Origin: Symbiodinium natans
Lineage: Eukaryota > Sar > Dinophyceae > Suessiales > Symbiodiniaceae
Length of the DNA: 64,000 bases
Assembly: GCA_905221605.1 (NCBI GenBank)
Contig: CAJNDS010000419.1
Location: 64,001-128,000, forward strand
Direction: 5' to 3'
Part shown: one piece after another, positions 1-11,107 of the stretch
Layout of the letters: every line of letters starts with the position of its first letter
Numbering within the stretch: position 1 is the first letter of the stretch
Notes under the pieces: model-generated
Seen by the model: the letters and a program-made list of their open reading frames with translations, nothing else
Told to the model about the DNA's origin: nothing
Database searches by the model: none
Translations under genes and position numbers: made by a program

Positions 1-1102
1 GCTGTTGAACTTTTCAACCCTAAACCTTTAAACCTGAACCGTGCCTAAACACTTAACCTTTAAGCCCTATAGGGTATAGGGTTACGGTTTAAAGGATTAG
101 GGTTTAAAAGTTCAATAGTAAGCCCATATAGTTTAAGCCCTTAAGGGGCCTAAACGCTTCACCTTTAAACCCTATAGGCTCTAGGGTTAAGGTTTGAGGG
201 TTTAGGTTTTAAAAGTAAGCCCATAGAGTTCAGACCCCAAGGAAACGCTTAACCTTTAAACCCTATAGGCTATGGGGTTAAGGTTTAAAGCTTTAAGATT
301 CAAGATTTAGCCATCTAAACCCAAGCCCACCTTAAGGGTTTAAGGTTTTAAACCCTCATGGCTTAAGAAATACCCTAAGCCGTTAGACCCTATAGGGCTG
401 AAAGGTAAAAGAGGGCGTAATGTCTGGGCATTTATACTTTCAACGCCTATAGGGTTAAACCCTTGTAACGTTTTAGAGCCCTACAGGGCTTCAGGGTTCT
501 GACCCTAAAGGGCTTAGGGTTCTCGTTTAAATGCTTAAACCTTAAACCCTTATGGTTTAAGCTCTATGGGCTTGTGTTTTAATGCCAAAATCTTAAACCC
601 TAAGCCTTTCAACCTTAACCCTGAAGGTTAAGTGTTTAGGCACGGTTCAGGTTTAAAGGTTTAGGGTTGAAAAGTTCAACAGCAAGCCCATAGAGTTTAA
701 ACCTGAAGGGCCCGAAGCGCTTAACCTTTAAACCCTAGAGGCCATAGGGTTAAGGTTGAAGGGCTTAGGGTTTAAGATTTTGGCATTAAAACATAAGCCC
801 ATAGAGCTTCAACCTTAAGGGTTTAAGGTTTAAGCCTAAGCCCTTTAGGGTCAGAACCCTGAAGCCCTGTAGGGCTCTAAAACGTTAGAAGGGTTTAACC
901 CTATAGGCGTTGAAAGTATAAATGCCCAGACATTACGCTCTCTTTTACCTTTCAGCCCTATAGGGTCTAACGGCTTAGGGTATTTCTTAAGCCATGAGGG
1001 TTTAAAACCTTAAACCCTTAGGGTGGGCTTGGGTTTAGATGGCTAAATCTTGAATCTTAAAGCTTTAAACCTTAACCCCATAGCCTATAGGGTTTAAAGG
1101 GC
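1..1102. repeat. nested inverted repeats of TTTAGGG-like DNA
   Basis: Bases 1-60 are the exact reverse complement of 624-683. A second, larger pair joins about 255-606 with 762-1098, near-perfect apart from small gaps, around a spacer of about 155 bases. The unit is a degenerate telomere-like sequence rich in the palindromic word CCCTATAGGG. No coding frame is convincing here. The block could fold into a hairpin of more than 300 bp per arm. Confidence 0.85.
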
Positions 1103-1119
1103 TGAGACTTTATAAAACG

Positions 1120-1622
1120 TGAGCCCGATTATTGAAACGATTGAAATTCAATCGGGGGCCCGATTGAAAAACGATTGAAACGATTGAAATTCAATCGGGG
1201 GCCGGATTGAAGATTGAAGATTGAAGATTCCCAGAAAAAAGCTTTCCGGGAATCTTCAATCTTCAATCTTCAATCCGGTCTCCGATTGAATTTCAATCGT
1301 TTCAATCGTTTTTCAATCGGGCCCCCGATTGAATTTCAATCGTTACTTCTGAGACTTTATAAAACGTGAGCCCGATTGAAAACGATTGAAACGATTGAAA
1401 TTCAATCGGGGGCCCGATTGAAAAACGATTGAAACGATTGAAATTCAATCGGGGGCCGGATTGAAGATTGAAGATTGAAGATTCCCGGAAAGCTTTTTTC
1501 TGGGAATCTTCAATCTTCAATCTTCAATCCGGCCCCCGATTGAATTTCAATCGTTTCAATCGTTTTTCAATCGGGCCCCCGATTGAATTTCAATCGTTTC
1601 AATCGTTTTCAATCGGGCTCAC
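1120..1622. repeat. two adjacent foldback elements
   Basis: Two copies of a self-complementary element lie side by side. Each starts GTGAGCCCGATT, runs through repeats of ACGATTGAA and a triplet of GAAGATT units, reaches a short core around AAGCTTTC, then reads back as its own reverse complement and ends near AATCGGGCTCAC. The left copy covers roughly 1120-1345, the right 1366-1622. The right copy is almost perfectly palindromic. A 72-codon open frame across it is a by-product of the repeat. Confidence 0.85.
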
Positions 1623-1770
1623 AATTTGAAAATACGACCACGCACATATGAAGACTCGCACATATCAAGATTTACATGTCCATATTGAGATTTACATGTT
1701 TAGCTAGCCCCCCACCCCCAACCCTAAAACCCTAAAACAGATCCCAAAACCACGAAAATACCTAGATCTT

Positions 1771-1834
1771 TGGGGGGGGGGGGGGGGGTACCATATTTGG
1801 GGGGGGGGGGGGGGGTACCATATATATATATATG
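1771..1834. repeat. two poly-G runs and (TA)n
   Basis: Two G runs of 15 or more bases, each followed by GTACCATAT, and then a short (TA)n tract. The duplication of the GGTACCATAT junction suggests a small tandem repeat. Confidence 0.8.
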
Positions 1835-2149
1835 CATAGCTGTTTATTTATTCTTTCTAGATGTGCAGGCATACTTATAGTGCATAATGTCAAGAGATCG
1901 AAAAGTGAAGATGGACCTAAGTATATAATTATTGCCTAAAAGATACAATGTATGAGAGATGGGATGCACCGTAGAAAAAAAACAGCGGGCAAACCACATG
2001 ACATGTAATGTGCAGCCGATGAGGGAGCACTGAGGCGCCCGCCGGCTGCGCCTTCTGAGGAAGGAGGCTGTTGTGCTCACAGCTGCAAGTATTCCGGTAG
2101 TCCTCTGGAAGGGTTGAGGATTAAGGTTTCAAAGGGTGGAACGACGAAG

Positions 2150-2392
2150 CACAAAGTTAACAGTTGTTAGCAAGAAACGCCCAGGAGTCATGAGGTTGTC
2201 ATCATCGTTGTACTTTAAGACTTGCGTGTCGAAGTAAGTGACCAGCTTTGTTTGTTTCAGCCTCCCTTTGAAGTCAGCTTCGGACATGGGCACAGAGGGC
2301 GCCCCCAGGTGGGGGCGTCTCGGAAGGTAGCTGGAGCCAGGAGCCATAGGCGGGGGAGCCCGGCCCACAAAGGGAGTCAGACCATGGCCCTG
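2150..2392 (-). CDS. candidate exon, unrecognised protein
   Basis: The minus frame is open for about 80 codons and reads like protein in its second half (SEADFKGRLKQTKL, then VTYFDTQVLKYNDDD). A TTGCAG acceptor followed by G lies just before it, so the ATG at 2398 is probably intronic. The frame may leave the exon near 2150. It could be the last exon of the gene whose upstream exons lie at 4.6-6.3 kb, but I could not join the phases. No family recognised. Confidence 0.35.
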
Positions 2393-3005
2393 CAACATGT
2401 GCAGGAAATGGGTTTAGGGCTCGGGGGCTCTTGGGTTTCGGATTAGGGGCTCTTGGGCTTTTAGGCCTCTTTAAAGTGCTACCTGGGATTTGAAGAAAAG
2501 GAGGCCATGACCAGCGGAATGACCAGCTGAGATGTAGCGGAGCCAGAGTTCGGGCGGCGCCACGAGACTTTCAGGGTGCCCCCAGACCTTCACAGGGAAG
2601 TTAGGGGAATGGGGGGGCTATAAGGACTGCAACGGCAATGTCCCTTACATCCCACAGTGGGTTTAGGATCCCGGCTGCAGGTGTTGGATTTAGGGGCTTC
2701 TGAGTTTTTAGAAGTCGTAAGTAGAGACCCCAAGCACTCCCAAATCATCCTTGAACCTGACGCATGGAGAGCTACGTTCCGAGACTTGCTGGTGCGCCCT
2801 GCATCCGTCACGACGCAAAGAGGTCAGCATCAACGAGTTCAGAGCGATGCTTCAGTCCGAACACAAAGAAGCCACCCGATTCCGTTTAAACCCTAGCTGC
2901 TACTTGTGAGCAACTGGGTTTGGGAACCTATAACTGAATCCCGAAACTGGACCCTGAGCCTGAATCATAGTTCATGTTGCGATAGTACTAAGAACTTAAA
3001 TGTCT

Positions 3006-3066
3006 ATTCCTTGTTGAGTTTTACGTACCCTTAACATATTTAAAATGGTACCCCGCCATGACAAAG
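3006..3066. repeat. dispersed repeat copy (family with 23558-23617)
   Basis: The stretch from TCCTTGTTGAGTT through AATGGTACCCC to ATGACAAAG recurs at 23558-23617 with a few substitutions. The flanks of the two copies are unrelated, so this is a short dispersed element rather than a tandem repeat. Confidence 0.65.
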
Positions 3067-3168
3067 GAATGCCTTTGGGATCATTTTGGCTCCCGGCCGC
3101 CGCGGCGGCGCAGAGCGTGGCCGCGCCCGCGCCGAATGCCAGGGATAGAATCTGTCGTGCAAGGTGAG

Positions 3169-3263
3169 GGTTTAGGGTTTAGGGTTTAGGGTTTAGGGTT
3201 TAGGGTTTAGGGTTTAGGGTTTAGGGTTTAGGGTTTAGGGTTTAGGGTTTAGGGTTTAGGGTG
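3169..3263 (+). repeat. perfect TTTAGGG array
   Basis: About 13 uninterrupted TTTAGGG units, G-rich on the plus strand. It is an interstitial telomere-like array, not a chromosome end, because complex sequence follows on both sides. Confidence 0.95.
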
Positions 3264-4573
3264 TAAACGTCCCCTGCACCCTAAACCCCAAGTCCTGAAT
3301 TTACGGGGTCTTGGAGGTTTGGTGTGAAGGAATTTGCAGGTCCAGGGTTAGGAGGTATTGGAGCTGAAGGGATTGGGTGTTGCGGGATTGGGGTACTCAG
3401 CAAAAGGGGCTCAGAGTTTAGGATTAATGGGGATTCCTGAGGGATCGATCTTTGGGAAGTTGGGCTTGGGGGTTAAGCCGGTGTTTTTGTGAGTTGGGTT
3501 TCAATTTGGGCTTCTGCTGCCTAGGCTGTACGCTGCGCGGTTTTGGCGCTTGCACTTTAAGGTTTGGGAGTGTAGGGTCTACACTAGTCCAGGCCTTTTG
3601 TGTCCTGGCCTGGTGCCCACAAGCTCCGGTTCACGCAAAACGGCGTTTAAGAACCCCCGATCCAGCCCAAAAGCCTTATACACACCCCCAAGGAACAAAC
3701 GACCCCAAACAACCCTCGGCTCTAAAGCCTCAACAAACACCACAAACCCCCCAGAAAACACCCTAAACCAATCTAAAGAAAGGCCCCTAAAACCTGGATG
3801 ACTGTGAGCCTTGTTTCTGCCCCGCTCCATGCTCTGCGTTCTTATCTTCAGCTCCTGCGACGTCCACAGCGCCCAAGAAGAGGGAGGCGATTAGCTGGGC
3901 TAAGGTTTTAGGTGCTTGCGGGCTTAGGCTTAGGAGTTCGGGGGTTAGGGTATGGGGTTGAAGCGAAGAAGGCTGCTGCACTTTTGCAATGGTGATCTGT
4001 GCCGAAGACAAATCGAAACAAAACACGTGGCTGGATCACAGTTTTCCTAACATCATTCTAACAATGTCGTGGTCAGGCGTCACGTCGCGCACGTCTCAAT
4101 CTTTGTCATCTTCCACACAACAGAAGCGTGGCGAGTTAGTATGTGGGGAAGACTAAAATTCAGGCATTCGCACCCACTCTAGCCCTCCTTAGTCTTCGGC
4201 TTACCGCCACCGGCCGGCACCCAGCGACTCGACTCAACTACCCCTATTTAGGGTTTAGGGCTTAGGGTTTAGAGTAGTTCCTTAATTACTTGATTGGGTC
4301 GCGCAGAGCTTCGGGACGCAACAGCAATTCGCAGCCATAGGGGAATAAACTGAAACAACTGAATATGACGCAGATGAGGAAGCATCATGCAGAAGGAGAA
4401 GCCAAGCCACCAAGCCCTCCGACTTTACTCCCCCCCACCCCGCCCACTACAAACTCATATTCCCAGCATACTACGAGCATCCTAGCCTGAACCTACTATA
4501 AACCCACGCCTTCGGCGGCCTGTGGCAAGTTGGGGGGGCTTACGGTTTCAATCACTACCTCCGAAACCCGAAC
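3264..4573. other. intron or intergenic DNA, no firm gene
   Basis: Degenerate TTTAGGG words and weak open frames on both strands. A minus frame near 3790-3895 reads ELKIRTQSMERGRNKAHSH and might be an exon, but no splice junction supports it. Nothing else recognisable. Confidence 0.4.
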
Positions 4574-4728
4574 CCTCCATGCAGTCAAAGAAATCCTCGA
4601 ACTTTTTCTCCAGCTCAGTGCCATCCAACAGGTCGGCCTCGATAAGGTCTCCAGGGCTGCTCAGTTTTGGGCTTCTGGGAAACAAGCCGCTGAGCTGTTT
4701 GTCTGTAGGACTGTAGGACACGCCATTC
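4574..4728 (-). CDS. exon of unrecognised acidic protein (gene at 4.6-6.3 kb)
   Basis: A minus frame bounded by a typical acceptor (TTGTAAG|G) and a donor (GAGG|GTTCGGG). It encodes about 50 residues including NGVSYSPTDKQLSGLF and then LEKKFEDFFDCMEG, with an acidic, helix-prone end. The preceding exon at 5100-5194 can join in phase if its donor is TT|GCACGC, giving GSRLNGVSYSPTD. The donor lies in degenerate telomere-like sequence (GGTTCGGGTTTCGG). No domain recognised. Confidence 0.6.
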
Positions 4729-5099
4729 CTTACAAAGTGACGGTTGTCCGTGAGGGAGGGACCCGACCGTTGGAGTTATTGGGAAGATCGAAAGGGAGGC
4801 CTTTGATAGCGTCGCCTGGGAGATCTTACACGGAAGAGGGGCCCTGATGAGGGCACCAAGCTCGGATCTCATGTTACCCAACGAACGCGCGCAAACGACC
4901 CGACATCAACCCTGGAGACCTACAAACCCTTCACCCCAGACCCGCGGAATCCCAGAAAATCCTTGCACCAATCTCTCAACCTCATGGTTCTTGGTCTCAA
5001 GCCCTGAATCTCCCAAGTGCTCAGCAAGGTACTTTGGCCCTGAAGGAAGCCCAAATAACCACTCCACAAACCCCACCAAACCTTCCCAATTAACAGCGT

Positions 5100-5194
5100 G
5101 CAACCGACTTCCGGGCCGCCCGACGTGCTCGAGAGGCAGCGAGGAGAAGCTATCGTCGATGGATGACACGCCCTGCAGGGTTCTGTCTGACCTC
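5100..5194 (-). CDS. exon of the same unrecognised gene
   Basis: Acceptor TTCAGAG|G, then a minus frame SDRTLQGVSSIDDSF and LEHVGRPGSRL. The most economical 3' end is TT|GCACGC, a GC donor, which continues into the exon at 4728. The composition (Ser, Asp) matches its neighbours. Function unknown. Confidence 0.55.
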
Positions 5195-5332
5195 TGAACT
5201 TCTTTAAAGCTTCCGTTTTTCTTCTTCCCTTGTGACTCGGGGTGCTTAGTGTACGGGCATGCTGCGGCTGCGGCCTGATGCTGTCAGTCAAAAGCCAACA
5301 TGCAGCTCAACACATAGAATGCCTTAGAAGCA

Positions 5333-5373
5333 ATATATATATATATATGTATATGTATATATATATATACATG
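5333..5373. repeat. (TA)n/(TG)n microsatellite
   Basis: Alternating TA with a few TG steps. Open frames that cross it give runs of Ile-Tyr and are not real. Confidence 0.9.
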
Positions 5374-5379
5374 TGATGG

Positions 5380-5594
5380 ACATGTGTCGAGTTTCTTGGA
5401 ACAGGCAGCTCCTGGCTGGCGCCATCCACGTAGGATGTCCCATCGGAATAGGACACGCTGCTGGAGCCGGAAGCTGTGTCGACGTAGGGAGTCGCATCCT
5501 CGTAGGACGACCCATCCACGTAGGAAGAGGAGCCATCCACGTAGGAAGAACCATCCGCAAGGGAAGACCCATCCACGTAGGAAGACCCGTCCTT
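5380..5594 (-). CDS. Ser/Tyr/Asp/Gly-repeat exon
   Basis: The minus frame after GCCAAG|GAC encodes an imperfect repeat of DGSSYVDG and DGSSYV-like units (roughly seven), followed by a less regular tail with GTSYVDGASQELPVP. At DNA level the 15-18 bp unit is CATCCACGTAGGAAGA on the plus strand. The low-complexity hydrophilic sequence could be a linker in a surface or secreted protein; this is inference. The exact 3' end is uncertain because it runs toward the (TA)n tract. Confidence 0.5.
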
Positions 5595-5652
5595 GGCTTC
5601 GATGATGGGGACTTGGGGTTAGGGTTTCTGGAGCACTCAACTCTCTAAACGC

Positions 5653-5887
5653 AGACAAGCAGTGGCCGAATCATGTGGCAAATCGAACTGCCACAGTGCA
5701 GCTCTATCGGCTGTGCCGCCGGCAGGAAAGGGCAGGCATGGCACAGCACATTTGTAGCAACAAGAACGTTCGGATGTCAACCTTGACATGATCTGCTGGC
5801 AGGCGGCACTGAAGCATAAAGCCCATCTAGGCTGTACAGTACAAGGGTACCAGACAGCTCCTGGGACCGTAGGAGCGCACATCCTAC
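5653..5887 (-). CDS. candidate Cys-rich exon
   Basis: After the acceptor CGTAG|G the minus frame stays open for nearly 80 codons and contains clustered cysteines (CQQIMSRLTSERSCCYKC, then AVPCLPFP). A second minus frame over 5780-5886 also looks protein-like, so the reading frame is not settled. Position and strand fit the gene whose flanking exons are at 6204 and 5594. Confidence 0.35.
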
Positions 5888-6019
5888 GACCCGAACCCGC
5901 AGAAACCTTGTTCCAAACTTGAGTGATCTCTTGCCCCTCAACCCTAAAGCCCCCAACATAAGCCGACAAAAAAGACTCAACCCGTTCAGCCCCCTTTGCG
6001 GTGCCCAGGGTCATCGTAC

Positions 6020-6074
6020 GTCCCTGCGTCAACCGGGAGCTCAGAGATGTCGGAGCCCAACTCGGAATCGGAAC
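6020..6074 (-). CDS. exon, Ser/Asp-rich segment
   Basis: Acceptor CGAG|GT joins exactly in phase with the donor of the exon at 6204-6303 (TCAG|GTAAAG), giving GLDSGSDSELGSDISELP. The in-phase join of two independent open stretches is the main support. The 3' end is either AC|GTACGA or a GC donor a few bases earlier. Confidence 0.6.
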
Positions 6075-6203
6075 CTCGGGGCTTTGGGGGAATTTTCGGG
6101 CCCGATGCTTCGGTGGGGCTGAGGGGGTGAGGGGGGTGCATGGAGGGGGGGGTTGAGGTTTCGGGGTTTGTGGCTTGGGGCCTTGGGAGTTGGCCCTCTT
6201 TAC

Positions 6204-6303
6204 CTGAATCCAAACCCGAGGTCCCTGGCAAAGCTGACCGTCCCTGAACACTGTTGACAGCCAGGGAGCCGTAGTAATCGGCGCCGTCGTCTGTGCCAGG
6301 TGC
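6204..6303 (-). CDS. exon of unrecognised protein, clean GT donor
   Basis: Minus frame APGTDDGADYYGSLAVNS continuing through SALPGTSGLDSG, ending at a consensus donor G|GTAAAG. The acceptor is CGGAG|G. It is the most upstream firm exon of this gene. No domain recognised. Confidence 0.6.
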
Positions 6304-6304
6304 C

Positions 6305-8250
6305 TCCGAGATAAACACCAAACTGCTACCCAAAAGGTCCGTGTACCCCTGTAGTAATTAAGAAGAACCTCATACGGGCCCTTGTATAGCCTCACCCCAA
6401 ACCCTAAGAACCCTAAACCTCAAACCCTAAGAACCCTCAGAACCCTCAGAACCCTAAGAACCCTAAGAACCCTAAACCCCTCCAAACTTCCCCCGCCTGC
6501 GTGGTTGGATGCAGCTGCCTTGTGCGCGATTGGAGACCTGCTCCGCACGTGGCCGTGCACCTCGGCAGAAGACTATGCGCTCTTTAGGGTTCAAGGGTTC
6601 GAAAAAAGTTAACGAGCGATTTTGATCCACAACGAACACCGGCCCCATGCGAGGGCCACAGAACCTATGCACATTGGGCACTCGCAGGGTGGAGGGCCAC
6701 CAAGCTCTGACATGCTGCTGCTGGGTCTACGGAATACAGAGCTTAGCCCCTAAACGCTGAAGATCAAACCCCGATACGTCCTGAACGCGGAGCTTCTGAG
6801 GGAGTTGCGGGCCGTAGTCTGACCAGGCCGCCCACAGGCAGTACGTCTTGTCCGTACCTTGGCATCGGGTTCAAGGGCTCAAGAGGGGATTCAGGGGATT
6901 GAGCAGGTTTGTGGGGTCTGAGGGATTGCGGTCTTTCTGGCTTGGCGCTGCAAGCTAGGCCAAATTCCAGCTGGGCACAAGTCCATGAAAGCAACTTGCC
7001 CTGAACTCGGAACTACGCTGCACGGCTTCACTCAAGCAGAATGCTCTCCCAACATAAGCCCTGCCACACATGCAAGGTCTCAATTTGGCCTCAAGCCCGA
7101 GACCCCAAGCCAAGGGGTTTAGGGTTCGTAGGGTTTAGGGCTTGGGGGGAACCCCCCCCACCCCTTTCGACCAAGGCCCCAGGCAGGTGCGCGGGCATTT
7201 TGTCACTTCCACCGCGTGCGCGTGGTGGCAGGGCTGCAGCAGGCATGTCTCTTGGGTTTCGGTTCGAGGGCAATTGTCAGGGCTTAGTGATTCGGTCGTT
7301 GCTTGTTCTTTCTTCGGCTTTCAGGGTCTAGGGGAGGGTTCAGGTGGTTGACCAATTTAGGGGTCTGGGGTTGTCGGGTTTCGGAGGTTCAGAGTCGTTG
7401 GCTTTTGTTGCGGCTTGAGGCGGTTTACGCATATGCGGATGCCGCATTCAAAGCCCTGACCACCGAACCGCTTTAGGCCCATGCAGGGGCCTTGGCAAAC
7501 TCATGAGTTCAGGAGTGGGAGCGAGGGTGGCTACTGAACTTCTAAACGCTACCCTATATGCATCCATTTGTCTGAAGCCCCGAATCCCTGAAGCCCTAAG
7601 CCCTTCTAATCCCCGAAATCATTACACCCTGGCAGCCGGGGAGCTCTGAAGCCCTAAGCCCTGGAGTTTGGACCTGTGGGCACGACCCCCCCCCTCTCGC
7701 GGCACCTGACCACCACAGGCGGGATGCTGCGAGATGTGTCGGATGCGCTGGCGTTCGCCGCCGCACCTCAAAGGGGGGGAAAACTGCATAAGTCCTCTTC
7801 CATGAGTCATTTGAGTACAGGCCCTAGAAAATTTCAGCGGTTTGGGAATGTTCGCTTCAGGCTTCAAGGCGTGTTGTTGGCGAAAAGCACGGGTTGAAAG
7901 CAGGTTAGGTCCATCTCTAGTGCGACTCCACTCCTCAGCTTGGGAAGCCTCATCTTGTCAGGATCAAAAGGTTTTGGCGCAAGGCCATCCAGTTGCGGGG
8001 GCGGGGGGTCTGGGGCGGCATTGGTCACACCCCGAAAACGCTTTCCTGAACTTTGTACCAACCTGGCACCACCGCCATCCTCAATTCTACCCCCCCGGCC
8101 GGATTCCCTGGCAACCTTGCCCAGATTCACACTGCCTGACAGCTCGGAGGCGGGGGGGGGGGGGGGGCGGCGGTATCGGGTACCTCGGGTTGATTTTGGG
8201 AAACTGAAAAGCCCCTGCCTTTTTGGTCCTTGTGCCCTAGGCCTTATAAA
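6305..8250. other. mostly noncoding, telomere-like words
   Basis: Contains CCCTAAGAACC repeats near 6400-6475, short minus frames near 6620-6700 (VHRFCGPRMGPVFVVDQN) and 6775-6850 (YCLWAAWSDYGPQLPQ) that may be exons, and open frames on both strands at 7676-8150. No splice junctions or family motifs let me accept any of them. Confidence 0.35.
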
Positions 8251-8253
8251 CCG

Positions 8254-8314
8254 TCAGCTGAGGGCTTGGGCTGATTGCAGGCACCCCACTCGCTCCAGTC
8301 CTGGGCCACATGGG
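8254..8314 (-). CDS. TSP1 repeat, N-terminal part
   Basis: The minus frame reads VAQDWSEWGACNQP. The WSxWxxC core is the hallmark of the thrombospondin type-1 repeat, an extracellular adhesion module of about 55 residues. The exon is partial; the rest of the repeat must lie at lower coordinates, where I could not identify it with certainty. It is the most downstream member of the 8-12 kb TSP1 series. Confidence 0.65.
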
Positions 8315-8576
8315 GGAGGGGTGGGTTCAGCGGTAAGTGTACTGTCGCTAGCAAGTGAGGAACGCGCAGTTAGCACAGTTCTCACACAGATGGTGCTTTC
8401 TTTGGGGATTTCTGTTCTCACACGGTTGAGGACCAGTAAAAAGAAATGTCCATGTGTGAGACGATCACTTCTCAGATCATAGCTCTCGCTGGGTCCTGCG
8501 TCCCTTGCATTTTCAAGCGCATCCTGCAATCCGAAGCGTCCAACAGTAAAGCATCCCACCACCAAGCCCTTGAACA

Positions 8577-8700
8577 GTTTAGGGTTTAGGGTTTAGGGTT
8601 TAGGGTTTAGGGTTTAGGGTTTAGGGTTTAGGGTTTAGGGTTTAGGGTTTAGGGTTTAGGATGTAGGGTTTAGGGTTTAGGGTTTTTTTGGGGTTTAGGG
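8577..8700 (+). repeat. TTTAGGG array
   Basis: About 15 units, with one TGTAGGG variant and a T-run near the end. G-rich on the plus strand. Degenerate GGGTTTTGGG copies continue to about 8900. Confidence 0.95.
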
Positions 8701-10385
8701 TGTGGGCTCAGGGCTTAAGTACTCAGCACTCCAAGCCCTGGCGCAGAAGCTCAGGGCGAGACAGTCCAAAGGCAATCCGTGGGAATGCATTCGTCGTTGC
8801 AAGGCTGCCAGAAGTCGAGGATCATGGGGGATAGGGTTTTGGGTTTTGGGTTTTGGGTTTTGGGGTTTAGGGTTTTGGGTTTAGGGTTTAGGGGTGTTGG
8901 GTTTTGGGGTAAAGGGCAGGGCTTACGACTTGAGGGTGTGAGGGCTTGAGGGGGTCACCGGGGGCTTTCAAGCTGACCATTGCCTACAACCCTGCCCTCA
9001 ACCATCCCTACTACAGGGCCCTATTGAAGTAGAATGGGTAGCTTGGCTAGTTTGGGGTCTAGGGTATAGGAACGAAGGCAATAGACCCTGAGCCCTTTTG
9101 AGACCATGAGTTGCGCGCTTCAAGCTCGTCCAAAGACACTCCAGATGCTTGACCTTCTTGAACTTTGGGGCTCACATTGACATGGGGGACTACATTTTAG
9201 GCCCCTCTGTGATGAATCCCTTCGTATGAAGAAGGCAGCCCAAGCCCAGCCTGGTTGGAGCACTGCCGCGTTATGGACCTTTGCTCGCATATGCGCAGGG
9301 CCCTTCGTGTGCTGAACCAGCTACCAGTCCACATCCGCAAGGCACGACCCCCAAGATCACGCAGCCACACGGCGACAAGCCGTCTTTAGAGAGCCAGGTG
9401 CTAGAGATTGGCAGGCCCAGGCTTCATGGAACTGGCATGCGCTCGCACGTCTAGATTAGGATTAGGAAGGATTCAAAGCCCAAACCCAGAACTCCAAAGC
9501 CCTGAACGGTTCAAACCTTCTTAAACCCTCACAACCCTGAACCCCTTTTGCCTTAAGCCTTAAAAGGCCAGAGAGGCCCTCTTAGAAAGTCCCAACTGAC
9601 AACCTTCAACCCATTTTCCTTAGACTCTCCCAGCCCTGTAAACCCCTTTAAAAAAGCCCTCCATAACCCTGCGGAACCGTGGAACCCACTAGACCTCAGA
9701 CCCTCCTGGGGCTCCCGACAAAGCTGCAGAGCAGCCAAACCCTCCTCTGGAGGGTTGCCTCGGGCGTCGTGCGCCAGGGTTTGACCAAACTCTGCTCAGG
9801 GGTGCGAAGGTCTGTAGGGGCACTGTAGGGGCGTTAGGGCTTAGGGTCTAGGGTGGCTCAATTGTACTGGTGCTATAAGTATACAGGATTCTTTGCTCTT
9901 TCTTGCGCGGAGGTTATTTCGGTTTGGGGATTGGGGTGGGAGGGTGTGGGATCCACGAGGTATTTCCCCTAGAGCAACAAACCAATGAAGCGCCTGTGTC
10001 GCTTGACATCTCCAATTCTGACTACCCCCAGGCCCCCAAAATTAGGCTACAAGAGCACCAACGGGCTTCCTTGTCTCTCTTTAGGGTTTGAGGGGTGTCT
10101 TCTGGGGCGGACTGACCAGCTGAAACCCACCATAACAATTTGTTAAGGTCTTCCCCCGAATTGAAACCGAAAGCCTCAGTGCCACACTAGAGGATACGGT
10201 TCATGTGCAGCTATTTGAGCCCCGAACCGGAGACAATTGGCTGCAACTCAACCGGGAGCTGGCCTCCACATACAACTACCCAAGAAACTCCAAGTAGGGT
10301 TCATCCCTTTAGACCCTAAACCACGAGGGTTTAGGGTTTAGAGCTTAGGGTTTTGGGTTGGGCTTCATGGCTTTGTCGGGTGTGC
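8701..10385. other. noncoding stretch
   Basis: Degenerate GGGTTTTGGG and CCCTAAACC words. Plus frames near 9949-10080 and 10145-10297 are open and look plausible, but no domain or splice pattern supports them and every confirmed exon nearby is on the other strand. Confidence 0.35.
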
Positions 10386-10438
10386 CGCCAGGATGCTGGA
10401 TGATAGTCCGCTCTTTCAACTGCTGACCAGATCCGCAC
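10386..10438 (-). CDS. TSP1 repeat, middle part
   Basis: Acceptor CCCAG|G followed by CGSGQQLKERTIIQHPGG, the second segment of a TSP1 repeat (the CGxG, alternating Arg/Lys and GG positions). It joins in phase to the exon at 11028-11107 if that exon ends GC|GCCGCC (a GC donor), giving WGQCDACGSGQQ. The 3' end is taken at GCG|GCACAC. The third segment of this repeat was not found. Confidence 0.7.
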
Positions 10439-10499
10439 CTGGGTTTGTCTTCAGTTCTTCTAGCGAAGCCCAGCTTGTACTCCAAGGGGGGTTTCCCAA

Positions 10500-10520
10500 A
10501 ATGGGGGGGGGGGGGGGGGG
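10500..10520. repeat. poly-G run in a possible MITE-like repeat
   Basis: G run of about 19 bases, followed by TTCCTATTGCAAGG and further G-rich words (GGGGCACCCCTATACT) that resemble the repeat at 16795-16905. Confidence 0.5.
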
Positions 10521-11027
10521 GTTCCTATTGCAAGGATTATAGCATTTTGGGGGGCATATTTGGGGCACCCCTATACTCTGGGAAATGCCCAGGGGAACAT
10601 TCTTGAAAGCATTCGAAGGTATTTCGGCTCATGTATTAGGCTCAGGCCTGGAGTCTGCAAGGCCCTGCACCCCCAAAGATCTCATTTTTAGCTTCATTTT
10701 TTCAGAAACCTTCCTGAGACCCTAAATCCCGTAAGCCCGGGGGCCGGATGGGGCTGGGGGGGCGGAGGGGGGAGGATGAAGGGGGAGGATGGGGGGCCGG
10801 AAAAGGATGGGGGGGAGGATGGGACGGATGGGGATGGGCACCGCAGTGTCCCCTAAATTGACCCTGCTGGACCCAGTATGCCTAGCAGTCTGAAGGTGCA
10901 ACAGTACAATAATGGGCTGCATGGCTACCAAAGTCATAAGAGCTCACCATCCCTTTGTCAAAAACCTGGGAACCCGAACAAACCTCCATCAGTAAACCTC
11001 GCCCTTGAACTGTAAGCCATCGGCGGC

Positions 11028-11107
11028 GCGTCGCACTGGCCCCACTCGCCCCAATCCGAGAGGACGCAGTCCACAGCCGGCTTGTTGTAGAGGTGGCAGG
11101 GGTCGAC
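11028..11107 (-). CDS. TSP1 repeat, N-terminal part with linker
   Basis: After CAGAG|G the minus frame reads VDPCHLYNKPAVDC and then VLSDWGEWGQCDA. The PC...VDC stretch is the usual end of one TSP1 repeat and start of the next; SDWGEWGQC is the Trp/Cys core. High third-position GC agrees with real coding. Joins to 10386-10438 by a GC donor as described there. If intron removal failed, a plain GT at 10997 would give a longer exon. Confidence 0.75.

Noticed and set aside
3082-3094. CATTTTGGCTC, an 11-base match to the dinoflagellate spliced leader
   Set aside because: The bases on either side do not match the leader, and such a match is possible by chance in 64 kb. Another partial match near 45837 is equally weak.
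3169-3263. True chromosome end
   Set aside because: Complex sequence continues on both sides of every TTTAGGG array in the window.
10145-10297. Open plus frame VFPRIETESLSATLEDTV
   Set aside because: 51 codons without stop can occur by chance and both neighbouring confirmed exons are on minus.
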